From Maratus speciosus (lineage: Eukaryota; Arthropoda; Arachnida; Araneae; Salticidae): a stretch of DNA of 64,000 bases. The number at the start of each line of letters is the position of its first letter. Position 1 is the first letter of the stretch. The stretch covers positions 532,025,073 to 532,089,072 of the forward strand of contig OZ010786.1 in assembly GCA_963932465.1 (NCBI GenBank). Reading direction: 5' to 3'. Positions 32,905-46,040 of the stretch are shown here, one piece after another. The notes under the pieces are model-generated. The model searched no databases and was not told the DNA's origin. It saw only the letters and a program-made list of their open reading frames with translations. A program made the position numbers and the translations under genes.

Positions 32905-35900
32905 TATTTTCTATAAATTTAAAGTAAAGCAAGTACGTTGGATACAGAGATATAGAATAATTATATTTCTACATAATTGGAAGTCGCAGAAAAAATAGGA
33001 TTTCATACAATTGTTTTTGTATATTACATTATCTTGCACAAAGCCTAAAACGTTTCTTGAAGGTAACAAGTTAGCATTAAGAAAAATTAAAGGAACGCGT
33101 TGGATAATATAAAGGATGCATGGTGATGGAAAACTTAACGTTTCAATACCTCTCATAGCTAAACTTCTAACTTTTTTTAAATTTAAAGAATGCCAGTTGC
33201 ACTGGAGTCATCGATGAAGAATCATTGCTTTTCTATTTATATAGAAGTCGAACGTACAATAGGATTTTACCCACTTATTTACCTATAATACAGTCTCTCA
33301 CAAAGGAAATATTTTTTCCTGAAACATTACAACTCATTTTAAAAAGGAATTGAAAAAATACATCTAGAGACAAATTGTTTTTTATTTAAATTAAATTTTA
33401 ATACAAATTGAAAGAACATGTTACATAATCTAAACATTGCATGGTAATGAAAAAATTAAAATAAGGAAGAATGCTTAAATAGTTTTAATTTTTTTTTTCT
33501 ATTGATTTACAGAATGTCAGATACGCTGGAATCATAGATAAAAAATTTCTTTCTACTTATACAGAAGTCGAACGCACAATAGGATTTTATATACTTATCT
33601 GCTGATATTACTTTCTCTCCCACAGAATGACAATATTTTTCTGAAGATTACAAATAAATTTAAAAAGAAACTGAAATCACATATCATATAATATAAATAT
33701 TACATGATAATGAAAAAGTTTAAAATAATAATAAATTGCATAAATACATTTTTAACGTTTTCTGTAAATTTAAAGAATGTCAAATACGCTGGATGCATAT
33801 ATAAAGAATATGTGTTTTTCTACTTATCTGGAAGTCGAACGGATAATAGGATATCCTACAGTTATTTCTGAATATTACTTAATATTCAACAGAGGAGAAT
33901 TGTTTCCTGCATTGTTACAAGTAAACTTAATAAAAAAAAATACAGAAACTGTTTAAAGATATCATGATAATTAAAAAAAAAAAAAAAATAAAGTTACAAA
34001 AAAATGCCCACATCTTGGCCTAACTAATTTAATACATTTTTCTATAAATCTAAAGAATCTCAGATAGAAGCTGAAGTTTTCGTTAAATAATATTTATATT
34101 TCTATTTATATGGAAGCCGAACACAGAATAAGAATTCATGTCCTTATTTATGTGTATAACTCTCTCTAACACAGAAGGAATTATTTTCCGCTGAAGAATT
34201 ATAAATAAATTTTAAAATAAATTAAAAGCACACGTTACGTAACATAAATATTGCATCATAATAATAAAAATTAAATTTCTAAAAAGTTGCCTAAATAGTT
34301 TCGTAACATTTGTCATAAATTTAAATACTTTCATACACGCTGGAGGCACAGATAAATAATATGTGTTTTCCTACTTTTCTGGAAGTGGAACAGATAATAG
34401 GGTTTTATACACTTATTTCCGTTTATTACTTTCTATCCAACAGAAGGAGAATTGTTTCCTGCAAAGTTACAAACAAATTTTAAAAGAAATTCAATGAACA
34501 TGCCAAAAGATTGGATGATAGTGAACAAAATTAAAGTTACAAAACAAAGTTCCCATACCTTTGCCTAACTAATTTTCTAACTTATTCTATAAGTCTGCAG
34601 AATTTCAGATAGAAGCTGAAGTCATCGGTAAAGAATCTTCCTTTTTCTATTTATCTGGAAGCCGAAAGCACAACAGGATTTCTTACCCTAATAGCTGTTT
34701 TCTACTTTCTCTCACATAGAAAAACAATTTTATTTTCAGAAAAAAATGTAAGAAAATATTAAAATAAATTGAAAGCACATAGTATAAATATTAGATGATA
34801 ATGAAAAAAATTAAAGTAATAATAAATTGCCTAAATAGTTTTCTAACATTTTCTAAAAATGAAAGAATAGCAAATATGTTGGAGAAACAGATAAAGAGTA
34901 TGCGTTTTTCTACTTACCTCGCAGTCGAACTGGAATTAGGATTTTATACACTTGTTTCCGTACATTACTTTCTATCTAACAGAAGTAGAGATGCTTCCAG
35001 AAAAATTACAATGAAATTTAAAAATACATTTAAAGATCAAGTCGAAGGATTGGATGATAATGAGAAAAAATAGAGTTACAGAAAAGTGCCCACATCTTAC
35101 CTTAACTCATTTCCTAACTTTTTCTATAAATCTAAAGAATCTCAGATAGAAGCAGAATTCATCGACGACGGGTCTTTATTTTCCTATTTATATGAAAGTC
35201 GAAAGCACAATAGGATTTTATACCCTTATCTCTGTGTATTACTTTCTCTGACACTGAAGAAATTATTTTCCTGAAGAATTATAAGTTAATTTTAAAATAA
35301 ATTACAAGCACATGTTACGTAACATAAATATTGCATAGTAATAATAAAAATTAAAGTTTTAAAAGGTTTGCTAAAATTTGCAATAAATTTAAACAATGTC
35401 ATATACACTGGGGGCATAGCCAAATAATATGTGTTCTTCTACGTATCTGGAAGTCGAACGGATAATAGGATTTTACACAGTTATTTCCGCATATTACTTT
35501 CTATCCTACAGAAGGATAATTGTTTCCTGCAAAGTTAACTGCAAATTTAAAAAGAAATTCAATGAACATGCCAGAAGACTGTATGATAGAGAAAAAAATT
35601 AAAGTTACAAAAAAACAGTGCCCGCATTTTTGCCTATCTAATTTTCCAACTTTTTCTATAAATCTAAAGAATTGCAGATAGAAGCTGAAGTCATCGGTAA
35701 AGAATATTCTTTTTTTCTATGTATCTGGATACCGAGAGCACAATATGATTTCATGCTCTAATTTCTGTGTTCTACTTTCTCTCACACAAAATTATTTTTT
35801 TTTCCTGAAAAATATAACTAAATTTTAAAATAAATTGAAAGCACAAAATTATATAATATAAATATTAGTTGATAATGAAAAAAATGAATAATAATAAATT

Positions 35901-37590
35901 GCTTAAATAGTTTTCTAACATTTTCTATCAATTTAAAAAATGTCAAATATGCTGGAGAAATTAATAAAGAATATGTGTTTTTCTACTTACCTCGAAGTTG
36001 GACGGATAATACGATTTTATGCATTTCTTTCCGTATATTATTTTCTATCTAACAGAAGGAGAATTGCGTCCTGCAAAATTACAAGAAAATTTAAAAAGAA
36101 ATTTAAAAAACATATCTAAAGATTGGATGGTAATGAGAAAAAAAAACAGAGTTACAAAATTGTGCTCACATTTTAGCATTACTAATTTCCTAACTCTTTC
36201 TATAAATCTAAATAATCTGAGATAAAAGCAGAATTCATCGATAAAGCATCTTTATTTTCCTATTTATATGAAAATCGAAAGCACAATACAATTTTATGCC
36301 ATTATCTCTGTGTATCACTTTCCGTCACAGAGAATGAATTATTTTCCTAAATGATTATAAGTAACTTTTAAAATAAATTAAAAGAACATGTACGTAACAT
36401 AAATATTGCATAATAATAATGAAAATAAAACTTTTAAAAAGTTTCCTAAATAGTTTCCTATCATTTTCTATAAATTTAAACAATGTCATATGTGCTGGAC
36501 GCATAGATGAATGATGTGTGTTTTTCTACTTATCTGAATGTCGAACGGATAATATGATTTTATACACTTATTTACTTTATATCCAACTGAAGGAGAATTG
36601 TTTCCTGCAAAGTTACAAGCAAATTTAAAAAGATATTCAATGACATGCCAAAAGTTTGGAAGATAGTGACAAAAATTAAAGTTACAAAAAAGTGCCCACA
36701 TCCTTTACCTAACTAATTTTCTAACTTTTCCTATAAGTGTAAAGAATTTCAGATAGAAGCGGAAGTCATCGGTAAAGAATCTTCTTTTTTCTATTTATCT
36801 GTAAGCCGCAATCACAATAGAATTAAATTCCCTAATTTCTGTGCGGTAGTTTTTCTCACACAGAAGGATTTTTTTCCGGAAAAAATATAAGTAAATTTTT
36901 AAATAAATTGAAAACATATATTACATAATATAAATATTAGATAATAATGAATCAAATGAAAGTAATAATCAATATCCTAAATAGTTTTCTAATTTTTGTA
37001 TAAATTTAAAGAATGTCAAATACGCTGCAAAAATAGATCAAGAATATATGTTTTTCTACTTACTTAGTAGCCGAACGGATAATAGGATTCTATGTACTTG
37101 TTTCCGTATATTACTTTCTGTCTAAAAGTAGGAGAGATGCTTTCTGCAAAATTACAATGAAATTTAAAAAGAAATTTAAAGATCACGTCGAAGGATTGGA
37201 TGGTAATGAGAAAAAAAAATGGTGTTACAAAAAGTGCCCACATCGTAGCTTAACACATTTCCTAAACTTTTCTATAAATCTAAAGAATCTCAGAAAGAAG
37301 AAGAAGCCATCGATAAAGGATCTTTATTTTCCTATTTATATAAAAGTCTAAAGCACGATAGGATTTAATGCCCTTATCTCTGCGTATTACATTCTCTCAC
37401 ACAGAAGGAGTTATTTTCCTGAAGAATTATAAGTAAATTAAAAAATAAATTAAAAGCACATGTTACGTAACATAAATATTACATAATTATAATAAAAATT
37501 AAAGTTTAAAAAAGTTGCCTAAAAAGTTTCCTAACATTTGCTATAAATTTAAACAATGTTATATACGCTAGAGACATAGATAATAGCTTT
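32905..37590. repeat. Satellite of ~270-bp monomers with a tetrameric ~1.07-kb higher-order repeat
   Basis: About 17 monomers, each with TTCTATAAATTTAAAGAATG, a TTTTTCTACTTATCTGGAAG block, GTCGAACGGATAATAGGATT, TTATTTCCGTATATTACTTT and a GAAGGAGAATTGTTTCC block. The GTCGAA anchors lie near 32980, 33244, 33563, 33830, 34110, 34380, 34660, 34920, 35205, 35450, 35730, 35995, 36273, 36538, 36806, 37070 and 37345 (mean spacing ~273). From ~33800 four monomer types repeat in fixed order: same-type spacings are ~1070-1095. The last unit is truncated at ~37590. Short open frames within it are repeat artefacts. Confidence 0.93.
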
Positions 37591-38556
37591 AGGGCGAAAA
37601 AAATATTTTTTTTTATAATCAATTTTTAATAGTGTGGGAAATTTGCGCATTGCCATCCTAATAACGGGGAAAATAATATTAATGAAAATTAGTTTTGAAA
37701 TCGCCAAAAGCCTTAAAGTTTAGGAAAAAAAAGATGGAATTTTTAAAAACTTATAAAAACAAAAATAATAGTTTATTGTTTTTCTAATAATGTAAAAACT
37801 ACTCTTTGTGGTTACCTAAATGTGTGAAAAATACTTTTGGACACATTGCCGTTCATTTGAATTCGCGCAAAAAGCTTTAAAATAACATTTTTTTTTTTTT
37901 AAGAAAAGTTGCATTTTTTCAAAAATTCGCAAGCGGACATAAAGCTAAAAAAGTGCATCAATAAACAACCGTTTTACGATTTTACGAACCTACTTCTGTT
38001 ACGTTTTCACCTGCTACCTAGTTAGTTGCAACTCAATTTGTTAAAATTATTGAAAAGCATCAAAATCTCAATTCCAACAGTCACACACACTCGTGTTGTG
38101 CAAATGATCGCCTCCTACTTTAATTCTTATTCTGGGTTAAAAAAATCATACAACCGAGACTAAGATTAAAAAAAAAAATACAAGAAAAGGTTAGATGTGT
38201 TTATAACCAACGCTAAGACGAAACATTTCGATATTGCAGCTTGTAAATGTACTATGACATTTTCTTGTACATGAGGGAATAAACCAATCGACAATAACCT
38301 TGTCCAGTTGTTGTAAAATGCAATTGTGAGAAAACAATAAAAAAAATCTTTACATTGGATTGATGTTTATGCTCGATCAGCGAACAACCAGGATGCTCTT
38401 TATTAGTAATTTACATAGAAAAGAGACAATTAAACTGATTAAAAGAGAACAAAGAAGAGCGCAGCTTTCTATGGAACAATCTATTACGACTACGTCAGTC
38501 CTGGCATAAGTAAGAGTAAAGTAAATCAAAACACTTCCATAAGAACAGGCAGTGAC
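37591..38556. other. AT-rich DNA upstream of the decayed gene
   Basis: No named feature. The last ~150 bases may contain the more diverged N-terminal part of the pseudogene that follows, but I cannot fix a frame there. Confidence 0.4.
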
Positions 38557-39835
38557 ATGAGTTTCGTATTGCCTTCTACATCGCAAATGCGTTCAAAGTT
38601 GCCATATACATCCTTATTAAACGATAGGTACGGTGTTTCTGACAGGGCCGTATCAGTAATAGCTTCTGATGTCCTGTATGATCTTGGAATGATCTCTGAT
38701 TCAGATATGTCAGGAGTTATTGACAAAAGTAAGATTCGAAGGGAAAAAGTGAAGATTCGAAAAGCAATATAGGAAAAAAAAAAACACCAGCTGAAAGAAG
38801 TAAAAGGAGTCTACTTCGACGGTAGAAAAGATAGTAAATTAACACAAGAAAAAAATAAAAGTTAAAATGGGCCGCAAAGTAAGAAAAGAAGAAAATTTTA
38901 GCGTAGTGAGACTAAAACCAATACATTGGCCATGATACACCAAAAACAGGAACCGCTAATGATATTGCCGAAAGTATTTTCTACTACATGAAAAAGAAAC
39001 TTTTTGACATGAGTGCAGCGGTAGCCATCGGATGTGATGTGAATGTCGCAAACACATGTGTGAAGAGTGGTGTTGTACACAACATTTAAGTTAGGTGACA
39101 GCGACCACCTCAGTGGTTTATTTGTTTGCTACACTTTAATGAACTACCTTGTAAATATTTCTTTGAGCAACTAGGTGGAACAGCAACTGTGCCAGCGTTA
39201 TTCAGTGGTCCAATTGACAGTTGATTTTGTGACGATTCAATTTGAATTTCTCATCACAATAAATAAACTGACTTCAGAAAAGATCCGCAGTATCTTCTAA
39301 ACATTGTTCGTGCAGTCATCACTGGACTTTGTGATCCAGAATCAGCTATTAAATATCCCGGACCCCTCAGCCATTCCTGATGGCTAACCTGTGCTACCCG
39401 ATATTAATTCTTTATGCTTCCCAAATTAGTCCGACAATCGCAAAGAAGACACTTGTAAATTACATTATAAAGAAATGCTCTTGTTTGGTTTGATATTAAG
39501 GTGCATTACTCTGTGTCATGCAAACAACAAGACACTTCCAGGACAACATTAAGGAATCATCGATCCTGTCATTCACAGAAACTCGTTCTTCTGCCATTCA
39601 GAGAATATGATGTTGGCAATATTGGACGAGAGACAACGCACTCGATAATTTAGGCTACAGGAGGATGCTGAAAGACAGAAATGTGCCGCCAGTAGTAAGT
39701 CACGTTAGATCTTTCAAGCTTTCTTTAATTAATTTTCAAGCCACAGTCTATACTGAACTGATTGATTGGACAAAATATAAGAAGACACCTCAACGTGGTG
39801 AGTCCTGGGTCATTTAGGCATAAAGGAAACACATG
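38557..39835 (+). pseudogene. Decayed copy of a multicopy arthropod protein family of unknown function
   Basis: Successive patches in shifting frames follow the order I remember for a large uncharacterised family that is highly multicopy in ticks and spiders: DRYGVSDRAVSVIASDVLYD and VIDKSKIRREKVKIR (38626-38763), VYFDGRKDSKL (~38811), YIGHDTPKTGTANDIAES and AAVAIGCDVNVANT (~38930-39060), RPPQWFICLLHFNELP with LFSGPIDS (~39103-39222), DPQYLLNIVRAVITGLCDPE and KYPGPLSHS with WLTCATRY (~39284-39410), ASQISPTIAKKTLVNYI and WFDIK (~39418-39500), then VRSFKLSLINFQATVYTELI and DWTKYKKTPQRGE (~39709-39810). At least four frame changes and several stops separate the patches. The conserved Asp, His and WLT positions suggest a transposase-like fold, but that is a guess. 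It is certainly non-functional. Confidence 0.68.
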
Positions 39836-40614
39836 CTGAAATGGGCTAAGAGCTGCAATATGAGATTTTTACAAACATAAATGGTACTTTAAGATTTTCT
39901 GCGGGAAATCAAATTAGCGGCAATGAGTCCAAAAGTAATTTTCACGCACTTAGGTCACTACAAAGAGTAGTTTTTATACTAATAGAAATAAAGTAAACTA
40001 GGACTTTCCTTTGAGGGATTAGTCCGAACGATGTTAGTGAGAACATAAATTTAATAATAACTCGTGACAAAAATAGAAAATAAGATGCTATATTTAATTG
40101 ACAATACGTGGCCTGTCTGAAAAATATTCAACCTTTGTCCGAAAAAAAAATACATAAGTTACATGGCAGGATTGGTATCCTTATTCCTTTCGAGGTAGGC
40201 CCCATGCGTCTCCACAAAAACAAATTAGCATTGACTCGTAAGTTACGACACGAGATCTGGAATATCTCGTCTGCATAACATCTGGGCTGTGAAAACGTCC
40301 TTTCGAGTAATTTACAAATCAGTACATATTTTTCCAACAAATCTTGTAAGCTAAAGTACATCGATATAAACCTGATTAAAAAAATTACCCGAATAAATTA
40401 CTATGTAAATAATCGTTTAATGACAATTGTGAAAATGACCTTATGATTAAATCTCTAGATTAGTGAAGATGAAAAAAAAAATTGCATATCAAATTTAAAC
40501 AGACACTTTCCGACACTTTTGCCCAGAGAAGTAACATTTTGACAAGTACTTTCGCGCAAACTATTTGCTGTTTCATACTGACATTTATTCAATGTTATCG
40601 TAACTTATTCAATG
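39836..40614. other. AT-rich DNA with a possible mariner-end remnant at ~40106-40330
   Basis: CGTGGCCTGTCTGAAAAATA and TTCAACCTTTGTCCG look like the end of a mariner-type element on the minus strand, with ~70 codons of tail sequence behind it. The match is from memory and weak. Confidence 0.35.
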
Positions 40615-41673
40615 CTAGATAAGTAGCTACCCGTTTGTTGCATTTAAGTTGCAAGTTTTTTTTTTTTTTTTTTGAGGGTGCAGTAGTTTTATTAAATATT
40701 TAAAGTTTCTATACCTAACAATGCCAATGAATGGTAATTTAGAACGTTTTCCGTTCATCTCATCTTTTTAAATTTTGTATTTTTTAGAACCCATTCTTAG
40801 AGAGCATTTACATCTTAAAAGTATTCCGTCCAAAAATTTCAACCCGATAAAAAGTTTTTAGATCAGCAGTAGCACAAACATAAATAAATAATTAAAAAAA
40901 AATCGAAAGTTTTTCGTCCCTGCATCATTTTACATAGCGCATTTTTTAGAAATTGTTCTATTGCGAGTATTTAGGTCTTAAAAGCAACGTTCATGCAAAT
41001 TTTCATCTTTATATTCCTAATAATTCCATGTACTTCGCTATTTAGATCATCTTTAGAACTTTGTCCGCTTTATTTAGCCTTCTTAATTTCAATTATTTTA
41101 TTCGTTCTAATGCGTGCATTTCAGTTTGAATTCTTTCTATAACGATCATTTAGACCTTATAAATTACTACCATGCCAAATTTTAAGTTTCTAGATCCAAC
41201 AGTATCGCAGAAATTGCAGATTAGATCTTTTTGTATGGTGCACCTTTTATTTATTTTTTTGACCGGCATTAACGACTTAAAAGTAATAGCCATGTGAAAT
41301 TTCAAAATTTCTTTCTCTAACAATTCCAAATAAATCGTGATTTAGAAACTTTATAGAACGTTTTGCGTTTATTTCTGACTTTAAAATTTCGAACCTTTTA
41401 GAAAGAGTTCATAAAGAGTACCTTAAAAGTAACCACCGCACAAAAATTCAATTTTCTAGCACAAACAATAGCTCAGAATTTGCAATTTTAGAACTTTTCT
41501 GCTCCTGCATCCATGGAGGTTGTTGTACCGACACAAAATATAGTCTTTTTTAGAGCAGAGATGGTCACCAGCATTTTCAAACCATTATTTATTAAATCGT
41601 CTTGGTGATTTCTGAGTTTGCATTCTACAAACACACAAACGTTAGTACTTTATAATATTAGCATACACGTAGA
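40615..41673 (-). mobile_element. Relict nonautonomous Helitron, inverted, ~1.06 kb
   Basis: On the minus strand it starts TCTACGTGTATGCTAATATT (preceded by A) and continues with GTTTGTGTGTTTGTAG, the usual Helitron 5' leader. It then shows three ~300-bp units related to the 305-bp repeats at 15150-17650 (CTATATTTTGTGTCGGTAC, GGATGCAGGAGC, AAACTTAAAATTTGGCATGG). A CTAG lies at the far end (40615-40618), but the preceding hairpin is eroded and the next base is not T. The internal repeats support the assignment more than the 3' end does. Confidence 0.5.
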
Positions 41674-43200
41674 TAAAGAAGCCGATTAAAAATATGGTTT
41701 TTGACACAAAAACTCCGACTCCAGTTGCCGACGAGATAAGTAAAAAAAAAAAAAAAAATCTAAATTTTCTATATTTTTACTTACCCATCATACGTATTAT
41801 AGAATAAATCTTGTAATCTTTTTGAAAAAAACAATAAAATAAATGACCGATTTACACTTTTTAGACACTGGAGATTCTGAAAAACATATTTTTAGAGAAA
41901 AATAAATTGCCGTTTGTCTGTGTGTTTGTGTGTGTAAGTGTAAACGTTGTATCTCCCAAACAAATTGAGATAGATACTTAAAATTTGATATGTACTTAGT
42001 ATGTTATAATGAGAATAAACCTATTGACTTTCAGTACCCTCGATTATCCGAAAAAAAAATTACGGACTCTTCAAATATTCGTTCTGATAAAAGGCATATA
42101 AAAATTTTCGAAATTGTTTATTTTAAGGGGTGGATATAAAAGAAAATAACAAAACGTAAATTTTGCCTAAAGAGTTAAGTCGATCGGATAATTAGTTGCC
42201 GATATATTTTAATCGTATTTTCCACATTCACCGACATTTTATGACATTGTATTTCCTTAAAATTTCAATTCAAAGATATATTTTAATTGGGAATGGGACG
42301 CTTATACTGTTAGTTAATATGATTAAAATTTTGCAGTTATAAGGATATTTCCTTTACGCAATTCAATGATAGAGCATTTAAAATTTATGACGTCATCAAG
42401 CCATGATTTTAAACACTCTATCTACCTAACAAATTGAGATAGGGGCTTGAAATTTGGTATGAACTTAGAATGTAATATTGCGAGCGATAGATGACCGCAT
42501 CGGGAATTCAGCTTTCGCTTTAGAGTGTTAATGCAATCCCGACAATTTCTATTGAATTTCAGTATTGAACATTTATTTCATATTTTATATTATCCATACC
42601 CATGATGGATTACGGTTGCCCAACGACTACTTTAATAAGATAATAAAATTTAATCGATTGGACATTTAAAAATTTACAGATATTTCTTCTTAAATCATAA
42701 ATTTTAATGTGACATGTTTTGAAAAACCTATTACTTCGTCAACTGACGTCTACTTTCAAAATATTTCGATAATTATTTCAAGTAAAGAACAATTATATTT
42801 TAAAGTTTCCCCATAGGTTAACATGGGGTATCCGGATGGTGGAGTCTCAATGAAGCACCTTCTTAAGGTTAATGCAGAAAATAGTTGTTGGTAGAGTGGA
42901 TGTTTTATTTGAAAATGAAAGACATGAAATTAGAAGACCTCGTAGTAAAACTTAATGATTTGTAATGAGGAATTCATATATTAAAGATCGAAAATTGATA
43001 ATTAAATAAATAATGATGTGAATGATAAAAAATAATGATGTGAACATTTGACCTTTAAACGATCTCAATCCTTTTTGAGTTAACCTAGCAGTTGGTAGCA
43101 GCTTGTGAGTTGACAAATTAAAGGGCGATTCATGAAAAGTTCTTTAGTTTCAAGAAAAAAAAAATTACATCTTGAAAACGTTTATTTTTGTAATCCAAAA
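41674..43200. other. AT-rich DNA with a diverged direct repeat
   Basis: ATCTCCCAAACAAATTGAGA (~41951) and ATCTACCTAACAAATTGAGA (~42420) begin similar ~60-base stretches, followed by ACTTAG.ATGT words. CCCCATAGGTTAACATGGGG at ~42810 is a 20-base hairpin. These look like remnants of another repeat-bearing element. No gene. Confidence 0.45.
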
Positions 43201-43327
43201 TAACCTTTATTCACAAATGATTCACGAATAAATCTAATGCGATGCCAAAAATACGATCATCCAGTATGGGTTTATAAATAGTCCTTGTGTCGTGGGATCA
43301 GAACAAAGATTGACTTAGTACTACAAT

Positions 43328-43366
<39 letters not shown>

Positions 43367-43608
43367 TATCTCAATTTTTGACCTAGAGAGCAGGAGAATA
43401 CGGAATTTCTTATGTTATGTAATTACACAATAATGCCAAACTGTATATTTATGTATATTTATATATGTATATTTTTGCAAAATTAGTACCGATAAGCCGA
43501 ATTTAGTTAGGGTGAAACACCGTGTATTTGTGACTAAATAAGTAGTTTGCGACCCCATGTTCTATGGTAATTATTGCTCGTCTAGATGGGTAATATCACC
43601 CCTCTTAT

Positions 43609-43677
<69 letters not shown>

Positions 43678-44431
43678 GAATCACCCAGTATATAAAATAT
43701 ATTTTGAATCTTAATCTTATTTTTTCAAAGAATTCAAAAATAAATAAGATGTAAAATTTCATATTTAAAAATGAAGTAATGTCAAAAACGTAAAGAGTAA
43801 ATATATAGATGAACACTTCAGTGCACAAAAATCATTTTTTTTTCATATATATATGTTTTTCAATATCTTCATTCCTTCTGTCTGAAAATACTTAATATGT
43901 TTGATCCCCATAAAATAAAGAACTGTCCTTCATCAAGTGCGCTTTTATGTGTGCTTTAGATTCTTACGCTTGAAGAAGTATATTTAGTGGAAGAAACTGT
44001 AAAATAATTTCTTTAAACATTTTCTATTGAATCAAGACTGTGGGAGAAGTTTGTTTCATGTTAAATACACATTCGTTAAAATAAATTTGTTTTTATTGGA
44101 TTCGTTGTTGTATTTATAGCTAAATTTCTTTTAAGAATGTTGCATAAATGTGTCCTATCGTTTATAGCTGTAAGTGAAAATGATCTTTTTCACAAAATGC
44201 TTTTAAATAATTCCGATGATGAATTCCTTTAATTTTAATGTCAGAAACATGATCTTTAAGTATGGGTTTATTAATAGTTTTCTGTCATGAAATCAAAATA
44301 AAATTAGGCTTAGTACAAAAATACATAAATAGAAATATTAAATATTATATTTTATGACGTTAAAAACAGCAGAATAATTCTTTTTTTTTATGTAATTATA
44401 AAATAATATTAAAATGTATATACATACACTT

Positions 44432-44467
<36 letters not shown>

Positions 44468-44589
44468 GCATATAAACTGTGTTTCTAATCTTATATTTTT
44501 AAAGAATTCAAAAATAAATAAAATGTAGGTTTTCATATTTCAAAATAATGTAATGTCAAAAAAGTAAACAGTAGATACACAGCTGAGCG

Positions 44590-44620
<31 letters not shown>

Positions 44621-45060
44621 ACATTTCTACGTATTTATCTATCTATCTATATATATATATATAGATAGATACATAGATATTATATATTAGGTATGTTTTA
44701 TATACATATTGAATATCTCCACCCCCTCTGTCGGAAAAGTGTTAGTATGTTTGATCCCTATTATATAAAGACCTGCCCTTAGCAAACTGAGCTTTTTTCT
44801 GTGCTTTAGATTCTTACGCAAGAAGAAGTATATTTAGTGGAAGATACTGTAAAATAATTTTTTTGAACATTTTCTATTGAAACAATTTCTTTAAGTTTTG
44901 GAAGAATATTGTTTCGAAATAAAAACTGATCTAATAATATAAATTTGCTTTTATTTAATTCATTCTTATTTTTACAGCTGAATTTATTTGAATAGCCTTG
45001 TATAAATATATTGTTTATGTTCTATTAGTTTTTTTTCTACTTTAGAGATAAAATTAAAAT
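43200..45060. repeat. Copies 3 and 4 of the 14.6/18.0-kb repeat family, in tandem (~0.9-1.0 kb units)
   Basis: Unit one (~43200-44195) and unit two (~44196-45060) share, in order, AGTATGGGTTTAT, GACTTAGTAC/GCTTAGTACA, AAGAATTCAAAAATAAATAA, ATGTTTGATCCC, TGTGCTTTAGATTCTTACGC, GAAGAAGTATATTTAGTGGA and ACATTTTCTATTGAA. The last third matches copies 1 and 2 (TATGTTTGATGCTCATAAAC, GGAAGTATATTCA). Insertions of simple sequence differ between them: (TA)n at ~43331-43361, a 60-base A-run at 43616-43675, (CA)n(TA)n at ~44431-44466 and TA/TATC runs at ~44596-44662. Confidence 0.72.
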
Positions 45061-45917
45061 GAGAATGGGTTTTTAGATTGGTCTATTATTTTTAAAAGGA
45101 ACGAAAGAAAAACTGTTAACCACCATTGTACAGTTAAATGAGTAAGAATAATGAAATTCTAATTTAAATATATACTGTGTGTTTTGCTGCATATTTTTTA
45201 ATTAAAAAACAATGAACGTAATAATTGCTTATCGAGATATTTTAAAACATTTATACTGTTTTTGCTTGGTTCGATATAAATAGATATTTGTGTGCATCAA
45301 ATTTATTAGATAAGAAACTTTTTTGGACTTTTCACCTAATATAATAAATAATACTATATTAAGTATCTGAATTTTTTTAATCAAACGTTTACAAACACAC
45401 ACACACACACACATATATATATAAACATGATATTTCATCAAAAATTAATAACGTTCCATCATGAAGAAGAAGTTTAATTCTTTGTAAATTTATCTAGAAA
45501 ATAAACAAAGTATATCTTACAATAAGTTCTTTATTCTATAAGGTAAAACTGTATTTTTTATATAAAAGAATCAGGAACTGAACTAAATACAAACTAAATA
45601 AAGATATTTAATATTTACATTGATAAACAAATATATATTAAAAAAAATCCTAGTTGCCATCAAATCACTATGTTTTTCTGACTACTACTTTTCCGATAAG
45701 AAAATAGTCTACATAAATCTTGTTCACTAGAAATAGTTTTCTGCTTTTTCATCAATTCTAATACTTTGTTAAATATATACGTCATTGAAAGAATACCTTT
45801 CCTTCATATACACAAAAAATGTTTTCTTTTGAGTTTACTTTTGAATTGGGCAAGGAATTTTTTATAAATAAAAAAAGTTTTTGCATAAATCTAAATCTAA
45901 ATATTTTTATGCTTAAC
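45061..45917. other. AT-rich DNA with a (CA)n(TA)n microsatellite at ~45397-45422
   Basis: No coding signal, up to the TTAA that begins the piggyBac element. Confidence 0.5.
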
Positions 45918-46040
45918 TTAACACTAGAACGGCGGCAGGGGTCATTTTGACACCTGAGTACTTTCGTCCGTTGATTACTTTTGTTTGCTTGGGCGAAATC
46001 GTTTGAAATTTTTTGACTTTTCCTAAATATATAACATATA

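Noticed and set aside
34795..35274. Frames of 92 and 62 codons in the satellite
   Set aside because: Same sequence recurs with stops in the other monomers of the same type; not conserved as coding.
40106..40361. Mariner transposase tail on the minus strand
   Set aside because: Only the presumed element end resembles anything I remember; the ~77-codon frame has no catalytic motif.
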